A DNA stretch of 64,000 bases from Neoasaia chiangmaiensis (lineage in GTDB: Bacteria; Pseudomonadota; Alphaproteobacteria; Acetobacterales; Acetobacteraceae). The notes under the pieces were generated by a model, which was not told where the DNA came from, did no database searches, and was given only the letters and a program-made list of their open reading frames with translations. The position numbers were made by a program, and so were the translations under genes. Shown here one piece after another: positions 1-8,202 of the stretch (the stretch's first letter is position 1; each line of letters starts with the position of its first letter). Where the stretch lies: positions 2,568,501 through 2,632,500 of the forward strand of contig NZ_CP014691.1 in assembly GCF_002005465.1 (NCBI RefSeq), read 5' to 3'.

Positions 1-743
1 GGCACCCTGACCAGCAGCGGATCGGCATCGCCGACGAAGCACGGCAGTTTCGTCATGCCGATCCCTTGCCGCGCTGCGACGATCTGCGTTTCAGCGTCCG
101 GGGTCCTGAACAGAGCCCCTGTGGTACGAACCTCTCCTTCGTGAACCCAACCGGGAAGACCGTCATTGTTGATGACGATCCAGCGGATAGGGCCGGGGAC
201 ACCCGCACGCCATGACGTCAAGCGATCGTGGGACATATAGATGCCGCTGGACAATGTGGGGCCGATCAGGCCGTGAAGATTGGGCGGCAGCTTTTCCCGG
301 TTCAGTACGATACGGATCGCGACATCGGCTTCCCGGTTCGTCAGGTTCGCGACCGCGCCGGTCGGCACGATCTCCAGTTCGATGTCTGGATGCATGCGGG
401 CAAAATCAGCAAGATCCGGCATAAGCAGATGTGTCGCGAGGAACGGCGGCAGCGTTATGCGCAAAAGCCCGCGCACACTCTGGTCGCGACCGAAAACGCG
501 CGTTTCCAGTTGGTGCGACGACGTTTCCATCTGGTTCGCGAATTCGAGGATTTCCTCGCCCGCTGCCGTCAGGCGATAGCCCGCAGGCAGTTTTTCGAAC
601 GTATGCGTCCCGAGGTGTTTCTCAAGCTGGGCAATGCGGCGCAGCACGGTTGAATGGTTTACCCCCAGATGCCCCGCCGCAGCCCGCACCGAGCCACCGC
701 GCGCGACGGCCAGGAAGTAGCGAACATCGTCCCAATCGGTCAT
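1..743 (-). CDS. LysR-family transcriptional regulator (C-terminus off the left edge)
   Basis: The gene starts at the ATG whose complement is 741-743 and runs off the window edge, leaving 247 codons readable. The N-terminus is a typical LysR winged helix-turn-helix: a DWDDVRYFLAVARGGS opening, then AAGHLGVNHSTVLRRI and an LE-rich linker helix over residues 1-65. The effector-binding domain follows from about residue 90, with LRITLPPFLATHLLMP and a later DVAIRI strand. LysR proteins usually bind the gap to a divergent target gene and respond to a small ligand. Here the divergent neighbour is a short-chain dehydrogenase, so regulation of that gene is likely but inferred. The ligand cannot be read from the sequence. 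Confidence 0.92.
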   Translation of the reverse strand, partial: MTDWDDVRYFLAVARGGSVRAAAGHLGVNHSTVLRRIAQLEKHLGTHTFEKLPAGYRLTAAGEEILEFANQMETSSHQLETRVFGRDQSVRGLLRITLPPFLATHLLMPDLADFARMHPDIELEIVPTGAVANLTNREADVAIRIVLNREKLPPNLHGLIGPTLSSGIYMSHDRLTSWRAGVPGPIRWIVINNDGLPGWVHEGEVRTTGALFRTPDAETQIVAARQGIGMTKLPCFVGDADPLLVRV

Positions 744-1019
744 GGTGCATTCCAGCACCGTACGGTGCGCCTTCCAAAGTCCATTTCCGCCACATCGTGC
801 GCCATGGCGAGCCGCCATCATAGCGGCTGGCGATTCATTTTTCCCGACTTTCAAACGGGGAATACCGATCGTCCGACCGACGTCACTCGTCCAGCCGGAT
901 CGATTTCGCACCACCGATATGCGCGTTTTCGCACTCAATGCCTGACTCCGGACGACCCATGTTGGGATTGTCGGGGGACCACCCCGAACGATCAAAGATG
1001 AAGTCTGAAGGGAAAAGTC
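744..1019. promoter_or_regulatory. LysR/SDR divergent intergenic region
   Basis: This 276-bp gap separates the divergent LysR and SDR genes and should hold both promoters and the LysR operator. A GAAGGGA Shine-Dalgarno lies about 7 bases before the SDR ATG. No gene was recognised in it, and no single T-N11-A site stands out enough to name as the operator. Confidence 0.5.
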
Positions 1020-1754
1020 ATGGGAAAGCTTGAGGGTAAGGTTGCCGTCATCACCGGTGGATCAAGCGGGCTGGCGCTGGCGAGCGCCAGGCAGTTCGTT
1101 GAGGAAGGTGCCTATGTGTTCATCACGGGCCGGAGGCAGGAGGTGCTGGACGAGGCCGTCAGGCTGATCGGTCGGAACGTGACCGGCGTACGCGGCGACG
1201 CGGCCAATCTGGACGACCTCGACCGCCTGTTCGACACGGTCAAGCGGGAAAAGGGCAGGATCGACGTCCTGTATGCGAGCGCTGGCACGGGCGAAGCCCT
1301 CCCGCTGGGCGAGATTACCGAGCAGCATTTCGATGCGACCTTCAACCTGAATGCGCGCGGCACGCTGTTCACGGTCCAGAAGGCGTTGCCGCTGTTCAAC
1401 GATGGCGGGTCGATCTTCATGACCGGCTCGGTGGCCTCGATCAAAGGTTTCCCCGGTTACAGCGTGTACGCAGCAAGCAAGGCGACGCTGCACGCCTTCG
1501 CACGCGGGTGGCTCAACGAACTGAAAAGCCGGAACATCCGGGTGAACGTGCTGCACCCGGGGCCGATCGCCACACCGATGCAGGACCAGGTTCTCACGCC
1601 AGAAGCAAAGCAGATGTTCGAATCCCTGATCCCGCGGGGAACGATGGGCCGTCCCGAGGAAATTGCGGCGGCCGCGCTGTTTCTTGCTTCAGACGAGTCC
1701 AGCTTCGTGAACGGGGTGGAACTGTCTGTCGACGGTGGTTTCTCGGCCATCTGA
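1020..1754 (+). CDS. SDR-family NAD(P)-dependent oxidoreductase
   Basis: This is a classical short-chain dehydrogenase of 244 residues, the usual length. The cofactor loop TGGSSGLA is at residues 12-19; the third glycine of the TGxxxGxG consensus is alanine here. The catalytic residues are visible: Ser137 in FMTGSVAS, and Tyr150 with Lys154 in YAASK. The HPG motif is at 179-181 and a C-terminal DGGFSAI is normal. It probably oxidises or reduces a small alcohol or carbonyl compound in the cytoplasm. The ATG has a GAAGGGA ribosome site. It is divergent from a LysR regulator and followed 108 bp later by an F420-reductase-like gene on the same strand, so a small LysR-controlled operon is plausible. 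Substrate unknown. Confidence 0.93.
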   Translation: MGKLEGKVAVITGGSSGLALASARQFVEEGAYVFITGRRQEVLDEAVRLIGRNVTGVRGDAANLDDLDRLFDTVKREKGRIDVLYASAGTGEALPLGEITEQHFDATFNLNARGTLFTVQKALPLFNDGGSIFMTGSVASIKGFPGYSVYAASKATLHAFARGWLNELKSRNIRVNVLHPGPIATPMQDQVLTPEAKQMFESLIPRGTMGRPEEIAAAALFLASDESSFVNGVELSVDGGFSAI

Positions 1755-1862
1755 AATCGCGCCGGCCGCGCGAAAGTCGCGCACGCGCGGGCCGCCACAT
1801 AGCAGAATGGAGAGGCCTGCGCCGTTGAAAGCCGGGCAATCGATATCAATTGGAGAAGCACA

Positions 1863-2459
1863 ATGAACTACGCGATTATAGGTTTCGGCAAGATAGGCCA
1901 GGCTCTCGCCCACGCCTTCGCCCGCAGGAACATCGACGTAACCGTCGCGAGCCGCCGGTCGTCCGAGGCGCTGGCGCCGCAGGCTCGGGCAATTGGCCCC
2001 ACGGTGGTTGCCAGGTCGTTGCGGGAAGCACTTGAGGCCGACACCATCATTCTTGCTGTCCCGTTCGAGCAGCACCGGGAGGTTGCGAAGGCCCTGCCGG
2101 ACTGGAAAGGCAAGACGGTCATCGACGCGATGAACTCGCTGGCTCCCCTTGAGGAGATGGACGGTCTCCTGTCCTCCGTGTACGCTGCGAAGGCGTTCTC
2201 CGGCGCCAATTACGTGAAAGCGTTCAATCACCTGATTGCAGCCACTCTGGCGACCGATCCGGTCGTCGAAGGCGGCCACCGGGTCGTCTTTCTGTCGAGC
2301 GACGACGAGGACGCGACCGCTCCCGTCGCGGCCTTGGCCAGACAACTCGGGTTCGCACCCGTCAAGCTGGGAAAACTCGACGAAGGTGGCGCGCTGGTGC
2401 ATGCACGCGGCCGCGTTTGGGGACCGCTCATTTTCCAGGATTTGTTCAGGAAGGAGTAG
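1863..2459 (+). CDS. NADPH-dependent F420 reductase-like NAD(P)-binding protein
   Basis: The 198-residue protein opens with a Rossmann fold, MNYAIIGFGKIGQALA, carrying the GxGxxG pattern at residues 7-12. A SRR motif near residue 31 is the kind that contacts the NADP 2'-phosphate. DTIILAVPF and the DAMNSL segment fit the F420-dependent NADP oxidoreductase/YqeC-like family, which in non-methanogens usually has no connection to F420. The start is supported by GGAG before CACAATG. It probably acts in the cytoplasm as a reductase in the same pathway as the upstream SDR, an inference from order alone. It ends 29 bp before the convergent RND pump gene. Confidence 0.85.
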   Translation: MNYAIIGFGKIGQALAHAFARRNIDVTVASRRSSEALAPQARAIGPTVVARSLREALEADTIILAVPFEQHREVAKALPDWKGKTVIDAMNSLAPLEEMDGLLSSVYAAKAFSGANYVKAFNHLIAATLATDPVVEGGHRVVFLSSDDEDATAPVAALARQLGFAPVKLGKLDEGGALVHARGRVWGPLIFQDLFRKE

Positions 2460-2488
2460 TAATCGATCTACTTCCGTCTGATATCGGC

Positions 2489-5400
2489 TCACCGTGCCGC
2501 CTTGCGTTCCCGCCAGAGGCTGAGCTTGATGTAGAGCGAGGGCAGGACCAGCAGTGTCAGGATCGTGCAGGATACCAGACCGCCAATCACAACGGTCGCC
2601 AGCGGCTTTTCAACCTCCGCGCCCTCGCTGGCGGAGAATGCCATCGGGAAAAAGCCTAGGCAGGCGACGGTGGCCGTGGCCATTACCGGGCGAAATCGTT
2701 CCCGCGCGGCGGAGACGGCGGCCGTCATGGCATCCAGCCCGGCGCGCCGCTTGTCGCGTACGTAGGAGATCAGCACCACGCCGTTGAGCGTGGCCACGCC
2801 GAACAGGGCGATGAAGCCGATCCCGGCGGAAATGCTGAACGGCATGCCGCGCAGATAGATGGCGATGATCCCGCCGGTTGCGGCGAAGGGCAGGTTGACG
2901 AACACCAGGCCGGCCAGCCACGCATCGCCCAGTGCCAGGATCAGCAGGCAGAAGATCAGGACCAGCGTGATCGGCACGACGACCTCCAGCCGTGCCACTG
3001 CCGTTTGCAGGTTGCGGAACTGGCCGCTCCATTCGATGCGATAGCCGGGTGGCAGATGCACCTGCCGCGCCACCTGCGTCTGCGCCGCGCCAACGAAGGA
3101 GGCGAGGTCGCGGCCGCGCACGTTGGCCTGCACCATCATGCGGCGCTCGCCCTGGTTGCGGCGGATCGCGGCGGGGCCGGTATCGAGCGTGATATGCGCG
3201 ACCTGCGCCAGTTCCACGATGTGATCGTCGCGCGTGACGACCGGCAGGCGCCTGATCTGGTCGAGCGTCAGGCGGTCCGACGGGCGGATGCGGACCTCCG
3301 TCGGGATCAGCGCCGCCTCCACCGAGACCGGCGGTCCTATATGGCCGCCCACGGCCTCGACGGCATCCAGCACGTCGCTCGTATCGACATTCAGCCGTGC
3401 GGCGGCGGTGCGGTCGGCATCGATGTGCAGATAGGGGATGGTGCCGACATCCTGCGGCGCGACGTCGGCGGCGCCGTCGATGCCCGATACGATGGACGAG
3501 ATCTGGCCCGCAAGGCGCGTCAGCGTCTCGATATCCGGCCCGTAGATGCCGATGGCGATCTGCGACCGCACGCCCGATTGCAGATCGTCCATGCGCATCT
3601 GGATCGGCTGGCTCCAGTTGTAGAGCGAGCCGGGATTGTTGCGTTGCAGCGCCGCGTTGAAGGCCCGGACCAGCCCCTCCTGCGTGTCCGCCGTCTTCCA
3701 CGCGCTACGGGGCTTCAGCAGGACATAGGTGTCCGTCTGTTCGCCGCCCTGCGGGTCGGTCGGGATGGCGGAGGTGCCCGTATTGCTGACGGTCGTCCGG
3801 ATATCCGGGAACTGCTTCAGCGTGGTTTCGATGGCTTGGACCGCCCGCACGGATGCATCGAGGGAGATGCCCGGCAGGCGCGTGGAGGTGACGATCAGGT
3901 CGCCTTCCTGCAACTGCGGAATGAATTCGCCGCCCAGTCGCGTGGCCATCCAGACGGAGATGCCGAAGACGACGAGCGCGATGAGCGTCACGCGGCCGGT
4001 ATGCGCGATGCCGTAATGCGAGGCCGGCACGAAGCCGCGCCGCAGGAAGCCGATCAGGCGGGTATCGTGTTCGGCTTCGGTCTCCGGCCCATGGTCGAGG
4101 TCGTGGTCGGCATGGCGCGGCGTCTTCAGCAGGACGCTGGCCAGCGCCGGGATGACGACCAGCGCGAAGAAGAGCGAGGCCAGCAAGGCCAGGATGACGG
4201 TTTCCGCCATTGGCCGGAACATCCGCCCCTCGATGCCTTCCAGTGTCAGGATCGGCAGATAGACGAGGATGATGATTAGAATGGCGAAGGTCACGGGGCG
4301 CGCGACGCTTGCCACCGTCTGGGCGATCCGGTCCGACAGCGGCGTGCCGCGTGCGGCCGGGCTGCTGAGCACGCTTTCGACGATGACCAGCGCGCTGTCC
4401 ACGATCATGCCGAAATCGATCGCGCCAAGGCTGAGCAGGTTGGCCGAGATGCCGAGATGGTTCATGCCGACCATCGCGCAGACCAGCGAGAACGGAATGA
4501 CGGAGATGATGACGAGCGCCGCCCGCCAGTCGCCGATCACCATCATCAGCACGGCGAAGACGAGGGCCGCGCCCATCATCAGGTTGTCGCGCACCGTCAT
4601 GATCGTGACGTTCGTGAGGGTCGAGCGGCTGTAATACGGCTCCAGCCGCACGCCCTGCGGCAGGGAAGCCTGGATTTTGGGCAGGGCCTGCTTCAGACGC
4701 GCCAACGTTTCGCGCGCATTCGCCCCTTCCTGTAGCAGGACCACGGCGTTGACGATCTCGCCATGCGCGTCACGCGTGACCGCGCCGAGGCGGGGCAGGC
4801 GGCCTTCATGCACGTGGCCGACATCGCGGACATGCACGACCTCGCCATTGGGGCCGCTGCGCAGTTGGATGTCGCCGAGTTCGGCCAGATTGTCGATCAG
4901 GGATCGCCCGACGATGACGTGCTGCTCGTCGTTATGTTCGATCCAGGCACCGCCGGCGGCTTCGTTGTCCTGATCGATCGCGCGAAACACGTCGGCGATG
5001 GAAACGCGATAGCGCCGCAGGGCCTCGGGGTCGAGTTCGACCTCGAATGTCTCGGTCGCGCCGCCGTTGACGTTGACATCCACCACGCCGGAGACCAGCC
5101 GCAGCTTCGGCACGACGTTCCATGTCATGATACGGTTGAGCGCGCCGAGTGACTGACCGCCACCGCGGATCTGCAACTGCATGATCTCGCCCATGCCGGT
5201 CGCCATCGGACCCATGCTGATGGTCAGGCCATGCACGGGGACGGCAGCGCGGGCCTGGTCGAGGCGTTGCGCCACCATCTCGCGGTCGCGATAGATGTTC
5301 GTACCGTCGCCGAACTGGAGATACAGCACGGCAACGCCGGTGCGTGAGACGGAGCGCATCGTCTGAAGCCCGACGACGCCGGACATGATGTTCTCGATCG

Positions 5401-5596
5401 GGAAGGTCACCAGCCGCTCGACTTCCTGCGTCGGCAGGCCGGGCGCCTGGACGGAGACCAGAACCTGCCGGGGCGAGATGTCCGGCACCGGTTCGACCGC
5501 CAGGGAGCGGAGATCCGCGATGCCGGCGATCATCAGCAGGATGACCGCGCCGAGGATGGCCGCGCGGGCGTTCAGAAGCCTAACGAGAATCGCCAT
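2489..5596 (-). CDS. czcA: CzcA/CusA-type heavy-metal RND efflux pump, inner-membrane subunit
   Basis: At 1035 residues this is a full-length resistance-nodulation-division transporter. The heavy-metal (HME) signature lies in transmembrane helix 4 as DFGMIVDSALVIVE, with Asp394 and Asp400 in the proton-relay positions. N-terminal RLLNARAAILGAVILL and the APGLPTQEVERLVTFPIE segment are typical of CzcA, CusA and NccA. It drives metal ions out across the envelope using the proton gradient, together with the adaptor and outer-membrane factor encoded upstream. The start lies 3 bp after the adaptor stop codon. The metal specificity (Co/Zn/Cd, Ni or Cu/Ag) cannot be settled by reading; the symbol reflects the family. 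Confidence 0.93.
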   Translation of the reverse strand: MAILVRLLNARAAILGAVILLMIAGIADLRSLAVEPVPDISPRQVLVSVQAPGLPTQEVERLVTFPIENIMSGVVGLQTMRSVSRTGVAVLYLQFGDGTNIYRDREMVAQRLDQARAAVPVHGLTISMGPMATGMGEIMQLQIRGGGQSLGALNRIMTWNVVPKLRLVSGVVDVNVNGGATETFEVELDPEALRRYRVSIADVFRAIDQDNEAAGGAWIEHNDEQHVIVGRSLIDNLAELGDIQLRSGPNGEVVHVRDVGHVHEGRLPRLGAVTRDAHGEIVNAVVLLQEGANARETLARLKQALPKIQASLPQGVRLEPYYSRSTLTNVTIMTVRDNLMMGAALVFAVLMMVIGDWRAALVIISVIPFSLVCAMVGMNHLGISANLLSLGAIDFGMIVDSALVIVESVLSSPAARGTPLSDRIAQTVASVARPVTFAILIIILVYLPILTLEGIEGRMFRPMAETVILALLASLFFALVVIPALASVLLKTPRHADHDLDHGPETEAEHDTRLIGFLRRGFVPASHYGIAHTGRVTLIALVVFGISVWMATRLGGEFIPQLQEGDLIVTSTRLPGISLDASVRAVQAIETTLKQFPDIRTTVSNTGTSAIPTDPQGGEQTDTYVLLKPRSAWKTADTQEGLVRAFNAALQRNNPGSLYNWSQPIQMRMDDLQSGVRSQIAIGIYGPDIETLTRLAGQISSIVSGIDGAADVAPQDVGTIPYLHIDADRTAAARLNVDTSDVLDAVEAVGGHIGPPVSVEAALIPTEVRIRPSDRLTLDQIRRLPVVTRDDHIVELAQVAHITLDTGPAAIRRNQGERRMMVQANVRGRDLASFVGAAQTQVARQVHLPPGYRIEWSGQFRNLQTAVARLEVVVPITLVLIFCLLILALGDAWLAGLVFVNLPFAATGGIIAIYLRGMPFSISAGIGFIALFGVATLNGVVLISYVRDKRRAGLDAMTAAVSAARERFRPVMATATVACLGFFPMAFSASEGAEVEKPLATVVIGGLVSCTILTLLVLPSLYIKLSLWRERKAAR

Positions 5597-5599
5597 GCT

Positions 5600-6769
5600 T
5601 CAGCCGGCGTTTCGGGGATGGTCGGGCGCCGGGGACAGCAGGGCCTGGGATTTGAGGATGAAACTGCCTTTGGTCACTACCGTCTCGCCGGATTTCAGGC
5701 CGGAGGTGATGACCGTCTCGCCCTCCAGTGTCGGGCCGACGCCGACATGGCGGGCCACATACTGGTCCGCGCCGGTACGGACGAATAGACAGGGCTTCTC
5801 GCCGATCGTCTGCAAGGCGATGGCGGGGACGAGCTGGCCGCCGACGTCACCGGCCGCGAAAAGCCGCGTGCGCACCAGCATGTCCGGCCGCAAGGCCTGC
5901 GTATCGTTGGGAATGAGACTGCGTACGAGCACATGCCGCGTCGCGGGATCGACACTCCCTTCGATAATGTCGATGCGCGATTCGATCGGCGGCCTGTCGG
6001 GGCGGAACCAGGTGAGCTGCCGGCTGTTCCTTGTGAGTTCGCTCGCATCCGCTTCGTCGATCTGCGAGATTACCCAGACTTTCGACAGGTCGTCGACTTC
6101 CACCGGCGGCTGCGCACCGCTGGAGACCTCCTCGCCCGCCGTTACGGAAATGCGCCGCACGACGCCGTCGATCGGCGAGACGACGGTGGAAAGAATGCCG
6201 CGTGTCTGTTCCGTCCGCGAGGAGAAACGCGCCATGCGCTCGCGCTCGTTCTGCAACATGGCTTCCCGCTGCTGGACAAGGCCCCGCGCGTCCTGCAGGC
6301 GTGACAATCGCCGGTGCGCCTCACCGGCGGAGACCGCGCCGCCCTGCAACGTGCGCGCGCGGCTGTAGGCGAGCGAGGCTTCTTTTTCCAGCGCGCCGGC
6401 CTGCTGCAAGGCCGCCTCCGCGCTCAGCAGGCGCTGCTTCTGGTCGCTCAGGCTGAAATCGTCATAGGTCAGCAGGACCTGTCCGCGTTTGACCGGTTCT
6501 CCCGTGCTGACCTCGACGGACCGCACGCGACCGAACCCGACCGGGCGGATACGCACCACCCGCCGCTCGTCCAGCGCAACATAGGCGGGCGCATCGATAT
6601 GCGGCGGCAGCCGACCAGGCCGGGCGGTGCCGGTTTCGATACCTTCCGTCTTCAACGCATCGGCAGCAATCGTAATCGGCGCGCTCGGCCAGGTTTCCTG
6701 TGCGATGGCGTGTGGTGCGACGAGGAGGGAAAGGGCAAGGAAGGCAGCGCCGCGCCGGGAGGCGGTCAT
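5600..6769 (-). CDS. czcB: RND efflux periplasmic adaptor (membrane fusion) subunit
   Basis: The 389-residue protein begins at the ATG complementary to 6767-6769. It overlaps the outer-membrane factor stop by 4 bp (ATGA), which fixes the start over longer upstream alternatives. A Sec signal peptide covers about residues 1-23, ending PHAIA. The rest has the adaptor order: barrel-sandwich half with VRIRPVGFGRVRSVEV, a long alpha-hairpin rich in Gln, Glu and Ala (about 120-200), the second half with VVSPIDGVVRRISVTAGEEV, and a beta-barrel with LVRTRLF. It bridges the inner-membrane pump and the TolC-like channel. Its short gap to the pump and overlap with the channel gene show a single transcript. 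Confidence 0.92.
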   Translation of the reverse strand: MTASRRGAAFLALSLLVAPHAIAQETWPSAPITIAADALKTEGIETGTARPGRLPPHIDAPAYVALDERRVVRIRPVGFGRVRSVEVSTGEPVKRGQVLLTYDDFSLSDQKQRLLSAEAALQQAGALEKEASLAYSRARTLQGGAVSAGEAHRRLSRLQDARGLVQQREAMLQNERERMARFSSRTEQTRGILSTVVSPIDGVVRRISVTAGEEVSSGAQPPVEVDDLSKVWVISQIDEADASELTRNSRQLTWFRPDRPPIESRIDIIEGSVDPATRHVLVRSLIPNDTQALRPDMLVRTRLFAAGDVGGQLVPAIALQTIGEKPCLFVRTGADQYVARHVGVGPTLEGETVITSGLKSGETVVTKGSFILKSQALLSPAPDHPRNAG

Positions 6770-8058
6770 AGGGTCTGTCCCGCCATCAGCAGGATACGCA
6801 CCATCGCGGCATGCCAGATCACGTCGGCCTGCACTGCGCGTTGTCGTGCATCCAGCGCCGCGCGGCGGGCGCGGATATATTCGATGACGGGTGCCTCGCC
6901 GACCTGCCACGCCTGTTGCAGATGGGTCGCGCGACTGTCGAGCGCGGTCTGCGTGGCGCGGGCGTGGCGCAGGATGTCGAGCGCGGAGGCCAGTTGCGCG
7001 CGGGTCTGGCGGTATTCCACCCGGACCTTGCGCTGCGCCAGCGTGGCATCGCGATCGGCGGCACCCATGGCGCGCACCTCCTTCATCACCATCGGCGTGT
7101 TGCGGGCCTTGCTCGGCAGCGGGATCTGGAACTGCACGCCGATCTGCGTGTCCCATGGACTGCCGTATTGCTCCTGCCGCGCGAGCATGACGCCGACCTC
7201 CGGGTTGGGCATGTAGGAGTGCCTGGCGACGTCGAACGATGCGCGGGCGCCGCGCGCGACGGCGTCGGCCATCTGGATGCGCGGGTCGTTCTGCGGATCG
7301 AGCATTGCGCCGCTGGCGGCCAGGGTACGGCCGTCGAGGCTCATGAGATCGGGAATATCATCGGAGCCCGTCAGGCCTTCGAGTTCCGCGCGCGTGCTCT
7401 CCAGCCGCTGCTTCTGCTCGTCGATCCGGCTGTCGAGATCCTCCTTTTCGCCGATGATCGCTTCATGGTCCGTCGCCGCGATCTCGCCGCTCTGCAATGC
7501 CTGCCGCGACGACAGGACGAAACGGTCCAGGATGTCGCGCGCGGATGTCAGGTTACCGATCTCGCGTTGCAGCAGCGCGGCGGTGCTGGTGAGGTCCAGC
7601 ACATGCACGGCGACGAGCAGACGCTGCACTTTCACCCGCGCGCGGGAGACGGCCTCATCGGCGAGTGCGTTCCTGACCGTGGCGGTACCCTGTCCCGGCA
7701 ACCACAGCGGCACGCTGATGCCGCCTTGATAGGTCGTGTAGCCGACCTTGCTGCCGATGAAGTGATCGTCGAAATACTCGCCGGAGAGAATCGGGCCGCC
7801 CGGAAACCAGGAATCGACATCGGTCGCCGTCTTGTGGGCGGCGTCCGCGTCGATGTGATTGGCACGGTTGACGGGGTCGATCGTCCAGGCGGCCTGGATG
7901 GCATCGTGGAGGCTCTCCGCATGAACGCTTGCAGGCGCGGCGGAGGCGATCATGGCAGCGAACAGGTGGCCGGATTTCAGGCGACGATGCAGCGTGGGAA
8001 AGTTGGGCGGACGAACCGGCAGCAGCCGTTTTCGACGTCGGGGCAGACATGCGGACAT
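6766..8058 (-). CDS. czcC: TolC/CzcC-type outer-membrane efflux channel
   Basis: This 430-residue protein is the first gene of the three-gene RND operon. An arginine-rich N-terminus leads to a signal peptide ending near PASVHA at residues 40-46. The mature part is largely helical with repeated coiled-coil segments (for example DILDRFVLSSRQALQSGEI) and two similar halves, as in outer-membrane efflux proteins. It forms the outer-membrane exit duct for the metal pump. The N-terminus is longer than most signal peptides, so a downstream start is possible, but no better ribosome site was seen. No metal-responsive regulator is adjacent. Confidence 0.9.
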   Translation of the reverse strand: MSACLPRRRKRLLPVRPPNFPTLHRRLKSGHLFAAMIASAAPASVHAESLHDAIQAAWTIDPVNRANHIDADAAHKTATDVDSWFPGGPILSGEYFDDHFIGSKVGYTTYQGGISVPLWLPGQGTATVRNALADEAVSRARVKVQRLLVAVHVLDLTSTAALLQREIGNLTSARDILDRFVLSSRQALQSGEIAATDHEAIIGEKEDLDSRIDEQKQRLESTRAELEGLTGSDDIPDLMSLDGRTLAASGAMLDPQNDPRIQMADAVARGARASFDVARHSYMPNPEVGVMLARQEQYGSPWDTQIGVQFQIPLPSKARNTPMVMKEVRAMGAADRDATLAQRKVRVEYRQTRAQLASALDILRHARATQTALDSRATHLQQAWQVGEAPVIEYIRARRAALDARQRAVQADVIWHAAMVRILLMAGQTL

Positions 8059-8202
8059 GGTCCACAGTCATACGAAACCCGTCCGCGTTGTGTATAACAA
8101 AACTTGGCAGGTTCCTAAATATATCGATAAGCCTGCCGGCTCCTGCAAATGTGAACGCTATGGCCTCCCGTCTGTCGCGATACGGGCGGCCATGCGACCC
8201 GG
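8059..8202. promoter_or_regulatory. Upstream region of czcCBA with two inverted repeats
   Basis: This AT-richer gap lies between the RND operon start and the stop of the PQQ dehydrogenase, both on the minus strand. It contains GGCAGG (8106-8111) facing CCTGCC (8132-8137) around an AT-rich core, and a small TTGT/ACAA palindrome at about 8091-8102, either of which could be an operator. An 11-bp stem with one mismatch (8161-8171 with 8182-8192) lies just past the dehydrogenase stop. It could end that transcript, though no T tract follows. Confidence 0.4.

Noticed and set aside
2610-4279. Long open frames on both strands inside the RND pump gene
   Set aside because: They are out-of-frame shadows of the pump, Arg/Ala/Gly/Asp-rich with no family motifs, as expected from high GC third positions.
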